The notes: generated from the letters alone by a model not told the origin. A DNA stretch of 64,000 nucleotides from Sphingopyxis sp. DBS4 (GCF_024628865.1 NZ_CP102388.1:1-64000); one strand, 5' to 3'. Counted from the first letter of the stretch, positions 52,201-60,939 are shown. A program made the numbers and translations.

Positions 52201-52621
52201 GCCCGTCGATCTGCTCGGCGTTGAACACCACGGCATAAAACGCACGGGGCCGCTCAAGCTCGACCTTCTCTTTCCTCTGGCGACCCTCGGCATCCAGAAC
52301 GGGCTTACCGCTCTCGTCCCGAACTACCCGCTCCTCCTCGAACTGCCAGTATTGGACAAGGGAGCCTTTCTCGCCCTTCCGCACCTGTGCGCCTTGGGCT
52401 GCGGCCTGCTTGTATGTCAGCCAGCGATTATCAGCCCGGCCCTCGGACATGAGATTGAGGACATTGACGCCGCGATAGCGTTTCCCCGTGGTGGGGTTGA
52501 ACGGCAACCCGCTGCTGCCCGTCGCCTCCCAAGGCTTTTGCCAAGGGGCGGTGCCCTGCTTCAACTGCTCTATCAGCTTGTCGGCAACGCGCTGGTGAAA
52601 AGGTATCTTGCCCTCGGCCAT
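49262..52621 (-). CDS. traC: TraC-type DNA primase with ArdC-like N-terminus
   Basis: This is a large 1119-residue multi-domain protein. Residues 1-100 resemble the ArdC ssDNA-binding domain (RYRGVNVLNL), and residues 195-220 carry a metallopeptidase motif HELGHWTGH. Two copies of a DUF5710-like module lie at about 620-745 (YLAVPYREKDEAKALGAKWD and YLAVPYGERTLAKANGAKWD). The C-terminal third is a TOPRIM primase (MIGEGYATMATVSS ... FIMGEDDQ). It should prime and protect incoming single-stranded plasmid DNA in the recipient. It holds the traC position of IncP-1. Confidence 0.85.
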   Translation of the reverse strand: MAEGKIPFHQRVADKLIEQLKQGTAPWQKPWEATGSSGLPFNPTTGKRYRGVNVLNLMSEGRADNRWLTYKQAAAQGAQVRKGEKGSLVQYWQFEEERVVRDESGKPVLDAEGRQRKEKVELERPRAFYAVVFNAEQIDGLAPIVTTTHEWNPVERAEAILRASGAKITEEAGDRAYYRPSTDSITLPLRSQFPSADRFYATALHELGHWTGHPNRLDRDLAHPFGSEGYAREELRAEIASLITGQELQIGHDPEQHAAYVGSWIKVLEEDPLEIVRAASDAEKIHTYVLALEQKQVQQVEQAHDHTQYFVSNENTLCYQQPGMAMLGVLASNIDGRNPINGPFYASPLDQIRPATREDFDRFRVTLPPDFQQAQEYRQNDLDEGDRLAVADMAKTVQAYEEWQNGPHFEGNEEADLVISDDLNMELDERIKAAFARPGLAAALNASGFTVERLTDHSGDRWAAAAGAVAAIGDPIPEPQQHYSDRTLRALIDKHGWEPVDSGGPMHTVRRQFEGVGPIGTMITPNGERNLMAGYSADSERRRYIALSLGPNQITDFDGRDQNPEDVARLVNLKAEQYADERRERQGLAPLYAVNSPPLGIAATDQRDAAPEPSTRTYLAVPYREKDEAKALGAKWDKAEKSWYVPAGANVEPFQKWLSSAVEAPAGDLGQSLPGERAQRPTAPEQPQEGQTMQETPRQAREYLAVPYGERTLAKANGAKWDAARKSWYAPEGADPEKLARWKIDNQPRQKEAKSPEVEFADAMKSLGLEVPAGHPMMDGKTHRVPAQGDGKGEAAGFYVAFTDGHPAGYIKNNRSGLDMRWKSTGYTLSEEEKARLNAEAATKREERERERAATYDATAERVQQRAAQCRQIEQATPYMERKGIAPTIGALASASDTTIHLPAIDTSGKHWTTQYIQEDGTKRFAKESHKESCFHVVNGGVTPQAALAALDKAPRIMIGEGYATMATVSSVVDHATVAAFDSGNLPAVAAALRERYPDKPIFIMGEDDQRVLEKFGYNPGKEKATQAAQAVNGVPVFPTFAPGEQQADPARFTDFNDLQQNSRLGREGAVRQIRAAIENPRQQEREAPRIKLDDERERKRSGPVIGDDQPAQRRSVRR

Positions 52622-52639
52622 ATCCTCGCCTCCTCCCGA

Positions 52640-52891
52640 TTAGTCGGCGTTGCGCGCTGCCGCGATCAATTCGCCGCGTCCCGTGGCGATCGGCTCCGCG
52701 TCACCATCAAGCCCTTCCTCGGCCTCGCGCGCGTCGGCCTCGCTCATGGCATCCTCAACAAAGGCCCCCGCCCGCTCCGCCTCCTCCGGGTCGAACTCCA
52801 CAACCGCGCCGGGCGTCTCGGCGTCGGCAAGTTTGCGCGTCACCAGCTCGTCAAGGGTGGGCACGTCCTGCGCATTGGGTTGATCCGTCAT
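52640..52891 (-). CDS. traD: TraD-like small acidic protein
   Basis: This 83-residue acidic protein ([27 protein letters not shown]) lies between topoisomerase and primase genes, where RK2 has traD. ATG 52891 overlaps the topoisomerase stop by 4 bp. The name rests on position as no domain is recognised. Confidence 0.6.
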   Translation of the reverse strand: MTDQPNAQDVPTLDELVTRKLADAETPGAVVEFDPEEAERAGAFVEDAMSEADAREAEEGLDGDAEPIATGRGELIAAARNAD

Positions 52892-55068
52892 GCTCGTTCT
52901 CCTTTGCTGAAATCGGGCTGTCCCTTGTTGTCGAAATAGGTCTGTTTGCAGCCGGGATAGGCGCTGCAACTCCACCAGAAGGCCCCCTTCTTTTTCGCGG
53001 AAGGACGCCGCACTAGGCCAGCGCCGCACGCTTGGCATTTGTGCTGCTGCGACGGCACGGGCGCGGGAGCCTTCACCAGCTCCGGCTTGCCCGCCTTGTC
53101 ATTGGCGGTGAATTTACAGCCGTCGGCATAGCCGGTGCAGGACCAAAAATAGCCCTTGCTCCCTTTGATCCGGCGCAGCGGCTTGGAACATGACGGGCAA
53201 GGCGGCGCGTCGATCGCTATGGCAAGGCCCTGCTCTTTCACCCGCGCGACCTCGCGGCCGACATAATCGGCCAGTCCGCGAACGAATGTCATGGCATCGC
53301 TCTTGCCCTCGGCAATCGCGCGCTGCTGTTCGTGCCAAATGGCGGTCATGTCGGGAAATTTCGCCTGATCCGGCAAGGCGTCATAGAAGCCGCGCGCCTG
53401 CGGGGAGCTGACGATATTCTTGCCCTTCTCGATCAAAAAGCCGCGATCGAAAAGCGTGGCTATGATGCTGTCGCGGGTCGCCGGGGTTCCAATTCCGCCA
53501 TGCTCGCCCGCCTTCCCCTTGTCCTTCTCGATCAGGAGTTTCCTAAGCCGCTCGTCCCGAACATATTTGGCCACCCGCGTTAGGTCGGTCAAAAGCGTGG
53601 CCATCGTATAGAGCGGCTTGGGCTTGGTTTCCTGCTGGTCGGCGCTGGCGGAAAGGCATTGCCCGGCCATGCCCGACGCGATCGAACGCAAATCGGCCGC
53701 AAGGGTGTCCTCGTCCTCGGCAATGTCCTCATTGCCTACATCGTTCTTATAGAGAACCGTCCAACCCGGCTTGGTCACAACCTTGCCCCGCGCGGCAAAG
53801 GCGTGACCCGCAACCTCTATCTCGATTTCGGTCTGGTCATATTGGTTCGCGGGCCAGAACTGCGCGACATAGGCGCGCGCGATCAGCATATAGATTCGCT
53901 GCTCCGGCTCTGTCAGCGCGGCAAAATCGGCCGTGGCTTCGGTCGGAATGATGGCGTGATGCGCGGAAACCTTCTGCGAGTTGAAGGCCCGGCTTTTTAT
54001 CGCCGGGTCCGCGCGCTGCGCGATCGCCGCCAGCATCGGGACCGTCGCGGCGACGGCCGCCAGCACGCCGGGGGCGTCCGCGTGCTGCTCATCACTCAAA
54101 TATTCGCTGTCGCTGCGGTTGTAGGTGATAAGGCGATGCTTCTCCCGCAACGCCTGCGTAATGTCCTTCACCTGATTGGGCTTATAGCCGAATTTCCGTG
54201 CGGCATCGGTTTGCAGCTTCAAGAGGTTGTAGGGCAGCGGCGGCGCTGCCTCTTTCGCCGTGGTCTTGGCGCTGGCGATGCGAGCCGGTTGCCCCTGCAC
54301 CGCCCCGGCTACCGCCGTCGCAAAATTGCGGTCGATCAAGCGGCGCTGCTCATCAACCGGGTCGCCCTCCCCGATCTGGTAGCGCGCGGGAAAGGTCAGC
54401 CCGGCGAAACTGAACTGGCCCGAAACCGTGTAATAATAGCTCTTGGTGTGCGCCTCAAAATCGCGGTCACGGCGGACGACAAGGCCCAAGATAGGGGTCT
54501 GCACGCGGCCGACGCTAAGAACGCCCTGAAACCCCCGCGCCTGCGCCGCGAGGGTATAAGCGCGGGTCATGTTCACGCCATAGAGCAAGTCGCCCACGCT
54601 GCGCGCCTCGGCCGATGCGGACAACCCGGCAAATTCACGGTTATCCCGCATGGACGCCAAGGCCCGCTGCACAACCTTTAGATTGTTGTCATTGATTAGC
54701 AGGCGTTGGACCGGCAACCGGCTCCCGGCCCATTGCAGAATCTCGTCAACAATAAGCTGGCCCTCATCGTCGGGGTCGCCCGCGTGAATGACGCTCCGCG
54801 CCGATTTGAGAAGTTTGCCGATCGTGCGGAGCTGGGCGCTCGTCTTGGCGACGGGCCGCTTTTCCCACGGGATGAAGCTGATCGGCAGCGCGGCCATGTT
54901 CCACGGGTCTTGCGGGTCCACCAGCTCAAGCATGTGGCCGATCGCCCATGTCACATAATGACGGCCGCAATCTATGAAGCCGTCTTGTCGCGCCCCTCCC
55001 CCAAGGCCCTCGGCAATGGCCCGCGCGAGTTCGGGCTTTTCAGCAATGACAATGATCTCCCCGCTCAT
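52888..55068 (-). CDS. traE: DNA topoisomerase III (TraE/TopB type)
   Basis: This 726-residue type IA topoisomerase has an N-terminal TOPRIM ([20 protein letters not shown], then [17 protein letters not shown]) and the core [13 protein letters not shown]. The catalytic-Tyr region [16 protein letters not shown] follows, and two C-terminal zinc ribbons (CPSCSKPL...C, CQACGAGL...C) end the protein. IncP TraE is a plasmid-borne topoisomerase III at this locus. It probably resolves transfer intermediates. Confidence 0.93.
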   Translation of the reverse strand: MSGEIIVIAEKPELARAIAEGLGGGARQDGFIDCGRHYVTWAIGHMLELVDPQDPWNMAALPISFIPWEKRPVAKTSAQLRTIGKLLKSARSVIHAGDPDDEGQLIVDEILQWAGSRLPVQRLLINDNNLKVVQRALASMRDNREFAGLSASAEARSVGDLLYGVNMTRAYTLAAQARGFQGVLSVGRVQTPILGLVVRRDRDFEAHTKSYYYTVSGQFSFAGLTFPARYQIGEGDPVDEQRRLIDRNFATAVAGAVQGQPARIASAKTTAKEAAPPLPYNLLKLQTDAARKFGYKPNQVKDITQALREKHRLITYNRSDSEYLSDEQHADAPGVLAAVAATVPMLAAIAQRADPAIKSRAFNSQKVSAHHAIIPTEATADFAALTEPEQRIYMLIARAYVAQFWPANQYDQTEIEIEVAGHAFAARGKVVTKPGWTVLYKNDVGNEDIAEDEDTLAADLRSIASGMAGQCLSASADQQETKPKPLYTMATLLTDLTRVAKYVRDERLRKLLIEKDKGKAGEHGGIGTPATRDSIIATLFDRGFLIEKGKNIVSSPQARGFYDALPDQAKFPDMTAIWHEQQRAIAEGKSDAMTFVRGLADYVGREVARVKEQGLAIAIDAPPCPSCSKPLRRIKGSKGYFWSCTGYADGCKFTANDKAGKPELVKAPAPVPSQQHKCQACGAGLVRRPSAKKKGAFWWSCSAYPGCKQTYFDNKGQPDFSKGERA

Positions 55069-55072
55069 GCCG

Positions 55073-55606
55073 TCACCACGTCACTACGGGTTTGATAGGG
55101 GCGGTCACTTGCCGCGCGCTGATCGGCCCGAAATAGCGGCCGTCGAAAGAGGCCGCGCCATCGCCAAGGACAAGGATTTCCCCGTCGCCTAGCGTCCAAT
55201 CGGCATTGAGCCGGGGCAAGGCCCGCCCTGCCCCATCGGCAAGTTGCGGGGCGCTGTCGGGGACAAGGCGGCCGTTGATCCGCACGCCCTGCCCGCCAAT
55301 CTGAACGCGGTCGCCTTTAGCGGCTAAAATCCGCTTCATCATTTCATAGCTTCCGCTGGGGCAGTCGCCGGGTTCGATGTAGCGCCTACGCAACGCCTCC
55401 AAAAAGGGCGGCGCTGCGGGCGGACAGAACGCCACAAGATCGCCCTTTTGCGCGGTCCCGCCCGTCGCCCGATAGACGCCTAGCGGGATGCTCGGCGTAG
55501 CGTTGAAGCGAAGGCCCGCCGCCTTCGCGCCAAGCATGGCGATCATGGCCCCCGCCACGCCACAAACCGCATAGCGGCTGACCTTGGCGAAGCTCGGCCG
55601 CTTCAT
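55073..55606 (-). CDS. traF: TraF pilin-cyclising peptidase
   Basis: This 177-residue S26-type peptidase homologous to RP4 TraF matures and cyclises TrbC pilin. The catalytic Ser39 lies in NATPSIPLGVY and Lys91 in MMKRI, 52 residues apart as in RP4 (Ser37/Lys89). One N-terminal membrane segment is present. A KorB operator (55316-55328) is written into codons two residues past Lys91. The start overlaps the traG stop (ATGA). Confidence 0.92.
   Translation of the reverse strand: MKRPSFAKVSRYAVCGVAGAMIAMLGAKAAGLRFNATPSIPLGVYRATGGTAQKGDLVAFCPPAAPPFLEALRRRYIEPGDCPSGSYEMMKRILAAKGDRVQIGGQGVRINGRLVPDSAPQLADGAGRALPRLNADWTLGDGEILVLGDGAASFDGRYFGPISARQVTAPIKPVVTW
55316..55328. promoter_or_regulatory. KorB operator inside traF
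   Basis: TTTAGC-G-GCTAAA encodes LAAK in traF, directly after the catalytic lysine region. It is an exact consensus KorB site within coding DNA and away from any visible promoter. It may act at a distance or as a roadblock. Confidence 0.82.
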
Positions 55607-57495
55607 AGTTTGATCCTCCGGCCCCCTTCGGGCGGCTTCGGCGCTTGATTGCCCCTGATCGTGTCGCTCCGATCCGGCGCGGGAATCTTGGCGCGGGCAC
55701 TAAAGGTCGGGTCTTGGAAATAGAGGGGCTGACGGCCGTAGATCATGGGATAGCCTGCGACATAAATCAGCATGTCGCCCGCTTCCGAAATATCTCCGTC
55801 CGGGGTCTTCTTCGGCCCCGGCATCCTCATACACTCATCCGGCGTCAAAAGCGGGCGCTGGGTTTCCTGCACGGTCTTGGACACGGTGCCACCAAAGAAC
55901 CCCCCGCCCCCGCGTCCCGTGCTTTTGGTGATTTGCTCTTTAAGAACGGTGGTCTGCCCGGTGAGTTTGGAAAGATGCTCGGCCGTCTCAACGCGGTTGG
56001 GCGGATAGGCGTTCTGGATATGAGCATTGGAGGTTATCAGCTCATCCGGCCCATAGCCGGTTTCCCGGCTCCTAAGCTGGTTGGTGTCCTGACAAATGAG
56101 ATAGAATTTCAGGCCGTAGCCTGCGGCGAACGCCAAGGACTCCTGAATGATTCCAAGTTTCCCAAGGCTGGGAAACTCATCAATCATAAATAGCGCGCGG
56201 TGCTTGTAGCTCTGAACCACCCGGCCCTCCTCGAACTCCTGCTTGGGCGCGAGGATACGCACCATCATGTTGAGCATGACGCGGACAAGCGGGCGCAGTC
56301 GGTCCTTATCCGTGGGCTGGGTGATGATGTAGAGGCTAACCGGCCTCTCGCTGTTCATCAGGTCACGAATGAGAAAATCGGAAGTGGCGGTATTCGCGGC
56401 CACAACCGGGTCTTGATATAATTCTAGATAGCTCTGCGCGGTCGATAGAACCGATCCGCCCTCATCATCGGGACGATTGAGCTGGGCGCGCGCGGCTTTG
56501 CCGACAACGGGATGATTTTTGCCGCCCGGCAAATGGCCGAACGTAAGCATTTCCTCCCAAACTTCCTGCGCGGGCCGAACCGGATCGGCCAACACGGCAT
56601 CCACTTCGGCCAAGGTCGCCGCGTTGCCGCCATGCTTGGCTTTGTAGATGACATGCAGGATCACGCCTACCAGAAGCGCCCGCGAGGTCTTTTGCCAGTG
56701 GCTTTCGACCCCCTTCCCGTCCGGGTCCACTATCAGCGTAGCGAGATTCTGAACGTCTGCGACTTCGTTGTCAGTCCCTACCCTGATTTCGTCCAGCGGG
56801 TTCCAGTGGGCGGAGCCGCGCGAGCTGGCCGGTTCAAATCGCATGACGATCTGGTTGGCGTGTTGCTTCCTCCAACCGGCGGTCAACGCCCATAGCTCGC
56901 CCTTCAAATCGGTGATGACGGCGCTATGCGGCCACGAAAGCAGCGTCGGGATGACAAGGCCCACGCCCTTCCCCGATCGGGTCGGGGCATAGGTAAGGCA
57001 ATGCTCCGGGCCGGAATGGCGTAGATAGACCGTCTTCCCGTTCTTCTCCTGATAAGCGCCAATATAGACCCCATCATTTTCAACGAGGCTGGCCGCGCGA
57101 ATGTCCTCCATGTCGGCCCAGCGGGCCGATCCATGCAGATAGGCATTGCCCTTCCCGGCGTTCGATTTCGCCAGTTTGACAGCGGCGGTTATCAGGACGC
57201 CCACGCCGAAAACCACGGTGCCCACGCCCACGGCTTGCCCGAAGGCGGGTTTCAGCGCCGGAACCTCGCTCCATTTGCTGAACCATTGCAGGAAACGCCA
57301 CGGGACATAGATATGGCCCGCACTCGGCCCCAAGGTTGCCTGATAGGCCATCTGGTGCGCGAACATCTGCGTTGCGCTCCATAAGCCTCCAAGGGCGGAA
57401 CCGGACACAAGGGCCGCCAGCAACGGGCGATTATCGCCCTTGCTTCCGCGCTCCCGCACTTGCGGCCCGATGGCTGTGTTGCGCTTCTTTGCCAT
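55603..57495 (-). CDS. traG: TraG (VirD4-like) coupling protein
   Basis: This 630-residue type IV coupling protein has N-terminal membrane helices around residues 30-110, Walker A APTRSGKGVGLVIPT (about 170) and Walker B FMIDEFPSLG (about 420). It links the relaxosome to the trb-encoded channel. It overlaps traF by 4 bp and lies 21 bp after traI. Confidence 0.95.
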   Translation of the reverse strand: MAKKRNTAIGPQVRERGSKGDNRPLLAALVSGSALGGLWSATQMFAHQMAYQATLGPSAGHIYVPWRFLQWFSKWSEVPALKPAFGQAVGVGTVVFGVGVLITAAVKLAKSNAGKGNAYLHGSARWADMEDIRAASLVENDGVYIGAYQEKNGKTVYLRHSGPEHCLTYAPTRSGKGVGLVIPTLLSWPHSAVITDLKGELWALTAGWRKQHANQIVMRFEPASSRGSAHWNPLDEIRVGTDNEVADVQNLATLIVDPDGKGVESHWQKTSRALLVGVILHVIYKAKHGGNAATLAEVDAVLADPVRPAQEVWEEMLTFGHLPGGKNHPVVGKAARAQLNRPDDEGGSVLSTAQSYLELYQDPVVAANTATSDFLIRDLMNSERPVSLYIITQPTDKDRLRPLVRVMLNMMVRILAPKQEFEEGRVVQSYKHRALFMIDEFPSLGKLGIIQESLAFAAGYGLKFYLICQDTNQLRSRETGYGPDELITSNAHIQNAYPPNRVETAEHLSKLTGQTTVLKEQITKSTGRGGGGFFGGTVSKTVQETQRPLLTPDECMRMPGPKKTPDGDISEAGDMLIYVAGYPMIYGRQPLYFQDPTFSARAKIPAPDRSDTIRGNQAPKPPEGGRRIKL

Positions 57496-57516
57496 GCTTT
57501 GCCCTTCTCGCGGCCG

Positions 57517-59835
57517 TTACCGGCTGCGCCCCTTGCTTTTGACGGTGCCATTGCTGGCAATCTCGATCGGCGCGCCAATCGCCAGCTTGCCCGCGCGGGC
57601 GGCGCTACGCGCGTCCACGGGCAGCACAAGCATGTCAGCGCCATCTCTTAGGAGTATCAATTTCTGCCCTTCGATTTGTCGCGTCCCGGCGTAAATCAGC
57701 GGCCCATGATCGCCAGTGAACAGCCGATGCGCCGGTATATCCATTCCAATGTGACGCTTCGCATTACGTTCCGCAATGTATTTATCCGCTGCTATGGCCT
57801 GATCGTCGCTCATTCGCGGCCGATCGTCGTCCCGTCGCACAACACGATCTGGCCGGGCTTTTTGGTCGTCCACGTCTGAATGAACATCACGCGGCAATAG
57901 CAAGCGACCTCGCTCGGCGTGCTGAACCAGACCGAGTTGGGACAGGTCGCGCAAACTACCTCGGCTTTCGGGCGGCGGCTCTCGTCCAACGCGGCCAATG
58001 TTGGGCTTAACGGCGCGCTCGCTGGGGGCCTCGGCTCCTCCGGCGCTAGAATGTCCATTTCTGGCGGGCTGTGCGTGACCAACTCCAACGGCGGCGGTGC
58101 TGGCTCCTCCGGCTGCAAGTCCGGTTCCGGCGTTGGTTCCTCCGGCGCTGACGGCACCGGGTCGGAATGTCCCGTTTCGACCTGGCGCTGTGGCGCTGGC
58201 GTCTCGTCCAGCGCCATTGACGGCGTTTCGCCCAACAACGCCAGCGCCGCCTCTATCTCCTCGTCCAATGATTTGTCTGTCACGCGCACGCTCCTCTTGC
58301 CTGATATTTTGACGGCGGGCCTCTAGATCGGGGTCCGCGAAAGTGATGGGCATGGCCGAACGGGCGGCGGCCTCCACCACAAGGGCCTTGAATTGATCGC
58401 TGCCGCTAATCGCCAGCCTGTCGCCATAGCGTTCGTGCGCAAGCCGCAAGGCGGCAACAACGCCCTCGATCTGCGCCCCGCGCGATACATGCAGGCGCTG
58501 GCCATCATCGCGCACCGCTGCATTGGCGGTGCGGTAGATGATCGTCCCGCGCTTAGTGATGTGGTCTTGCCTGATCGCTGCGGGATGCGCTGCGGTCGGC
58601 ATGGCGGCTATATGCAGCGCGTCATTGGGGGCTGTGCGCCGCCCCTCCCGCGCGCGCAGGGCCTCAAGGGCGGTCTGGTCGCCTGCCTTGGCCTGCTCCT
58701 GTAGCCAGTCATTCCACCCGCGCCGGGAATTGCGCGACGCAATGCGCTCCCGTTCCCGCCCGTGGGCGGCGACAATCTTGGCAATGGCGGCCTTGGTGGA
58801 GCGGGCCGCCAATGCGTAATTGAGGCGCTTAACAACCGGGCCGCCACCTAGCAGCTTTATCGCCGCCCGCTTCGTCCTCCCGATGCGCTTCACCTGTTCA
58901 ATGGCCGCGCGGCGCTTGGCTGCGGCCTCGGCCAGCTCGACCTTTCGGCGCGTGGCGCGTGTGCCCTGCTGCTCGCGGTAGGCGGAGAATAGGGCGCTGG
59001 TGTCGATACGGGAGGGCACGGGGCGCTTTTCATAGGTCTGACGGGCCTTCGGTGCCCCCTCCCCTCCCTGTGCGCTCTGGAAGGCTCCCAAGCGTTTCTC
59101 TAGCGCCCCTTTTGACAGCTCGCGCGCGATGGAGCTGGCCTTTACGGTCGTTCCGTCCATCGCCGCAAATATCAGGCCGTTGCCGCGCGCCTGCACCGAC
59201 AAGCCGAAATTGGCCGCGATCTGGTGCAACTCGGCCCAACTCGCGGCGGCCTTCAATGGCTCGGCGCAATTCCGCTGCGCCCAACCTATCAGGCTTTCCG
59301 TGCCCGCGATCTGCTCCATGTCGCGCGCGCGTGCTTCTCCCGCGCGCTGCCGGGCCGCATGATTATCCGGCTCTAACCCGTGCTTGACCTCTAGCCGCTC
59401 ACAAACAGCGGCAAGGGTTTGATAATCCCGCAACGGCGCGTGGATCGTGTGCCGGACAGGGTGAATCTTGTTGATCGCTAGATGAATATGCGTGTTGTCG
59501 GTGTCGTGGTGGACGGCGCTAACCCGTTGATGCTCGGCAAAGCCCAACGCGGCGCATACCGCCTCCTCTATGTCACGCATAACCTCGGCGCTGGGATTCT
59601 CGCCGGGCCGGAAGGAAATAATCAAGTGGTAGGTCTTATCCGACGCCGCCCGCTGGTTGGCGGATTGGACAAGCATAACGTCCTGCGCAGCATCTTCTGG
59701 CGTATGGCCGTTGCAGTTGGTGACAGTCACCAGACCCACGCGCTCGTCACGTCCCTGCGCGCTGGTGATGTATCGCACCAACCCGCCAAAATCGCTCTTG
59801 GAAGTCGCCTTCATGGGGACGTGTTTTGCGATCAT
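57517..59835 (-). CDS. traI: TraI relaxase (IncP type)
   Basis: This 772-residue relaxase starts MIAKHVPMK like RP4 TraI. The catalytic residues fall at the RP4 positions: Tyr22 (LVRYITSAQG), Ser74 (LIISFRPGE) and His116 in HHDTDNTHIH. It nicks oriT at 60365/60366 and covalently leads the strand. A KorB site lies 16 bp upstream. The traH-like gene is nested in a different frame in its C-terminal half. Confidence 0.95.
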   Translation of the reverse strand: MIAKHVPMKATSKSDFGGLVRYITSAQGRDERVGLVTVTNCNGHTPEDAAQDVMLVQSANQRAASDKTYHLIISFRPGENPSAEVMRDIEEAVCAALGFAEHQRVSAVHHDTDNTHIHLAINKIHPVRHTIHAPLRDYQTLAAVCERLEVKHGLEPDNHAARQRAGEARARDMEQIAGTESLIGWAQRNCAEPLKAAASWAELHQIAANFGLSVQARGNGLIFAAMDGTTVKASSIARELSKGALEKRLGAFQSAQGGEGAPKARQTYEKRPVPSRIDTSALFSAYREQQGTRATRRKVELAEAAAKRRAAIEQVKRIGRTKRAAIKLLGGGPVVKRLNYALAARSTKAAIAKIVAAHGRERERIASRNSRRGWNDWLQEQAKAGDQTALEALRAREGRRTAPNDALHIAAMPTAAHPAAIRQDHITKRGTIIYRTANAAVRDDGQRLHVSRGAQIEGVVAALRLAHERYGDRLAISGSDQFKALVVEAAARSAMPITFADPDLEARRQNIRQEERARDRQIIGRGDRGGAGVVGRNAVNGAGRDASATAPGRNGTFRPGAVSAGGTNAGTGLAAGGASTAAVGVGHAQPARNGHSSAGGAEAPSERAVKPNIGRVGREPPPESRGSLRDLSQLGLVQHAERGRLLLPRDVHSDVDDQKARPDRVVRRDDDRPRMSDDQAIAADKYIAERNAKRHIGMDIPAHRLFTGDHGPLIYAGTRQIEGQKLILLRDGADMLVLPVDARSAARAGKLAIGAPIEIASNGTVKSKGRSR
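57810..58289 (-). CDS. traH: TraH-like protein nested within traI
   Basis: This is a 159-residue open frame inside traI in another reading frame, as traH is in RP4. The N-terminus (TDKSLDEEIEAALALLGETP) and C-terminus (VCATCPNSVWFSTPSEVACYCRVMFIQTWTTKK by landmarks) look protein-like, joined by a Pro/Glu-rich middle. RP4 TraH stabilises the TraI-TraJ-oriT relaxosome. The name is based on nesting and acidic character. Confidence 0.65.
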   Translation of the reverse strand: MRVTDKSLDEEIEAALALLGETPSMALDETPAPQRQVETGHSDPVPSAPEEPTPEPDLQPEEPAPPPLELVTHSPPEMDILAPEEPRPPASAPLSPTLAALDESRRPKAEVVCATCPNSVWFSTPSEVACYCRVMFIQTWTTKKPGQIVLCDGTTIGRE

Positions 59836-59850
59836 CGGCGCGGCCCCTTT

Positions 59851-59863
59851 TTTAGCCGCTAAA
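59851..59863. promoter_or_regulatory. KorB operator forming the traJ stop, upstream of traI
   Basis: TTTAGC-C-GCTAAA overlaps the last codons and stop of traJ (F-S-G-stop read on the minus strand) and lies 16 bp before the traI ATG. It is an exact consensus site placed to control traI translation or transcription. Confidence 0.85.
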
Positions 59864-60238
59864 ATCTTGCCGGGAGCGCAAGACCTTCCGAATGATGCCG
59901 GATAACTCCTCCTGATTGGCCTCGATTTTGGCCAGCACGCCCCGGATGATAACCGGCATCCGCTCCGGGGCCATCTCCTCCAACTTGGCGTCGTCGGTAA
60001 GCCATAGCTTCAACAGGCCGCCAAGGCGGCCAAGGTCGCCATTCACGCGCACCAACTCGCGCCCCTGTTCTATGTCGATCAGAGGGCGCGGCTCATGCCC
60101 TAATCCAAGGACGCGGAGATAGGTGGATGCGCTCAAGCCGGTTGCCTGCGCGGCGGCTTCGATCTCCGCTTTCTCCTCCGCGCTGCACCATATCTTGACG
60201 TGGTGCCGCTCGCGTTTGGCCTTGGGCTTGTCGTTCAA
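59852..60238 (-). CDS. traJ: TraJ relaxosome protein (ribbon-helix-helix)
   Basis: This 128-residue protein contains RHHVKIWCSAEEKAEIEAAAQATGLSASTYLRVLGLG and RELVRVNGDLGRLGGLLKLWLTDD, nearly identical in the latter part to RP4 TraJ. It binds the oriT inverted repeat and recruits TraI. TTG 60238 is chosen: it gives the RP4 length and avoids running through oriT. An ATG at 60391 would place nic inside the gene. Confidence 0.9.
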   Translation of the reverse strand: MNDKPKAKRERHHVKIWCSAEEKAEIEAAAQATGLSASTYLRVLGLGHEPRPLIDIEQGRELVRVNGDLGRLGGLLKLWLTDDAKLEEMAPERMPVIIRGVLAKIEANQEELSGIIRKVLRSRQDFSG

Positions 60239-60306
60239 CTCTCTCCCTTTCGACGCGGTAGCGGCGGGCCTCGCAGAGCAGGATTCCCGTTGAGCGCCCC
60301 CGGTGC

Positions 60307-60372
60307 GAATAAGGGGAGTAATGGGGGTGTCCGCGCTTGCGTGGATGCCTCCATTACCTATCCTGCCCCGTC
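60307..60372 (+). other. oriT: oriT core with IncP nick site
   Basis: GAATAAGGG (60307-60315), the inverted repeat AGTAATGG (60317-60324) and CCATTACC (60351-60358), and the nick sequence CCTATCCTG|CCCCG reproduce the RP4 oriT layout. Nicking is expected between G60365 and C60366. It lies between divergent traJ and traK as in RK2. Confidence 0.9.
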
Positions 60373-60407
60373 TTCGACGTTTAGACGCCAAATAGAAACT
60401 GTTGCTG

Positions 60408-60426
60408 GAACGATCATATATCGTTC
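60408..60426. promoter_or_regulatory. Palindrome between oriT and traK
   Basis: GAACGAT-CATAT-ATCGTTC is a perfect inverted repeat with 7-bp arms in the AT-rich leader between traJ and traK. It is a candidate operator for the divergent relaxosome promoters. Similar GAAAATATC/GAAAAATATCG strings lie nearby. Confidence 0.45.
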
Positions 60427-60558
60427 ACCCCCGAAAATATCTAGCGCCACCCGGCCCAATCTGGCAGAAAAATAGGATATAGCGGGAGTTCATCGGATCG
60501 TAGCCGGTTTATGAACGCTTTATAGCCGATTGTGCGCCGAAAAATATCGTAGGTGGAA

Positions 60559-60939
60559 ATGACAGACAGCGGAAAATCCTTCACGGAGCGATTGCGCGAA
60601 CGGGCGGCCTCACGGGAGCCGGGGGGCAAAAACCGGAACCTCGCACAATTCCTCGCGGCTCGATCGGACATAGATGCAGCCCTTGCGGAAGGATGGCCGG
60701 TGCGCGGCATATGGGAGCTGCTGACGGAGGAAGGCCGCATTAGCTTCGGCTATGCGTGGTTCGCCAAATTCGTTCGCCGGTATCGCGCGCCAGCTACCGG
60801 GGAACCGCCCAAGGCAGCGCCAGCGCCCCCCTCCCCTTCCCGATCAGCGGCGGCCTCGGCCGACGCTGATCCGCCGCCCCGGCCCAAACCGGCGCGCTTC
60901 AATCACCCGGCCACTCCGAACAAAGAGGATTTGGTATGA
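60559..60939 (+). CDS. traK: TraK oriT-binding protein
   Basis: This 126-residue protein resembles RP4 TraK: AAxFLAxRxDIDAALAEGW-type core (RNLAQFLAARSDIDAALAEGW), a Pro/Ala-rich tail and the terminal motif FNHPATPNKEDLV (RP4 FNPTPDKKDLL). It wraps oriT DNA in the relaxosome. ATG 60559 is used (AGGTG upstream); a GTG at 60553 is possible. It overlaps traL by 4 bp. Confidence 0.9.
   Translation: MTDSGKSFTERLRERAASREPGGKNRNLAQFLAARSDIDAALAEGWPVRGIWELLTEEGRISFGYAWFAKFVRRYRAPATGEPPKAAPAPPSPSRSAAASADADPPPRPKPARFNHPATPNKEDLV

Noticed and set aside
60239..60391. Extended traJ reading frame from ATG 60391
   Set aside because: It would put the oriT inverted repeat and nick site inside the gene; TTG 60238 gives the RP4 TraJ length.
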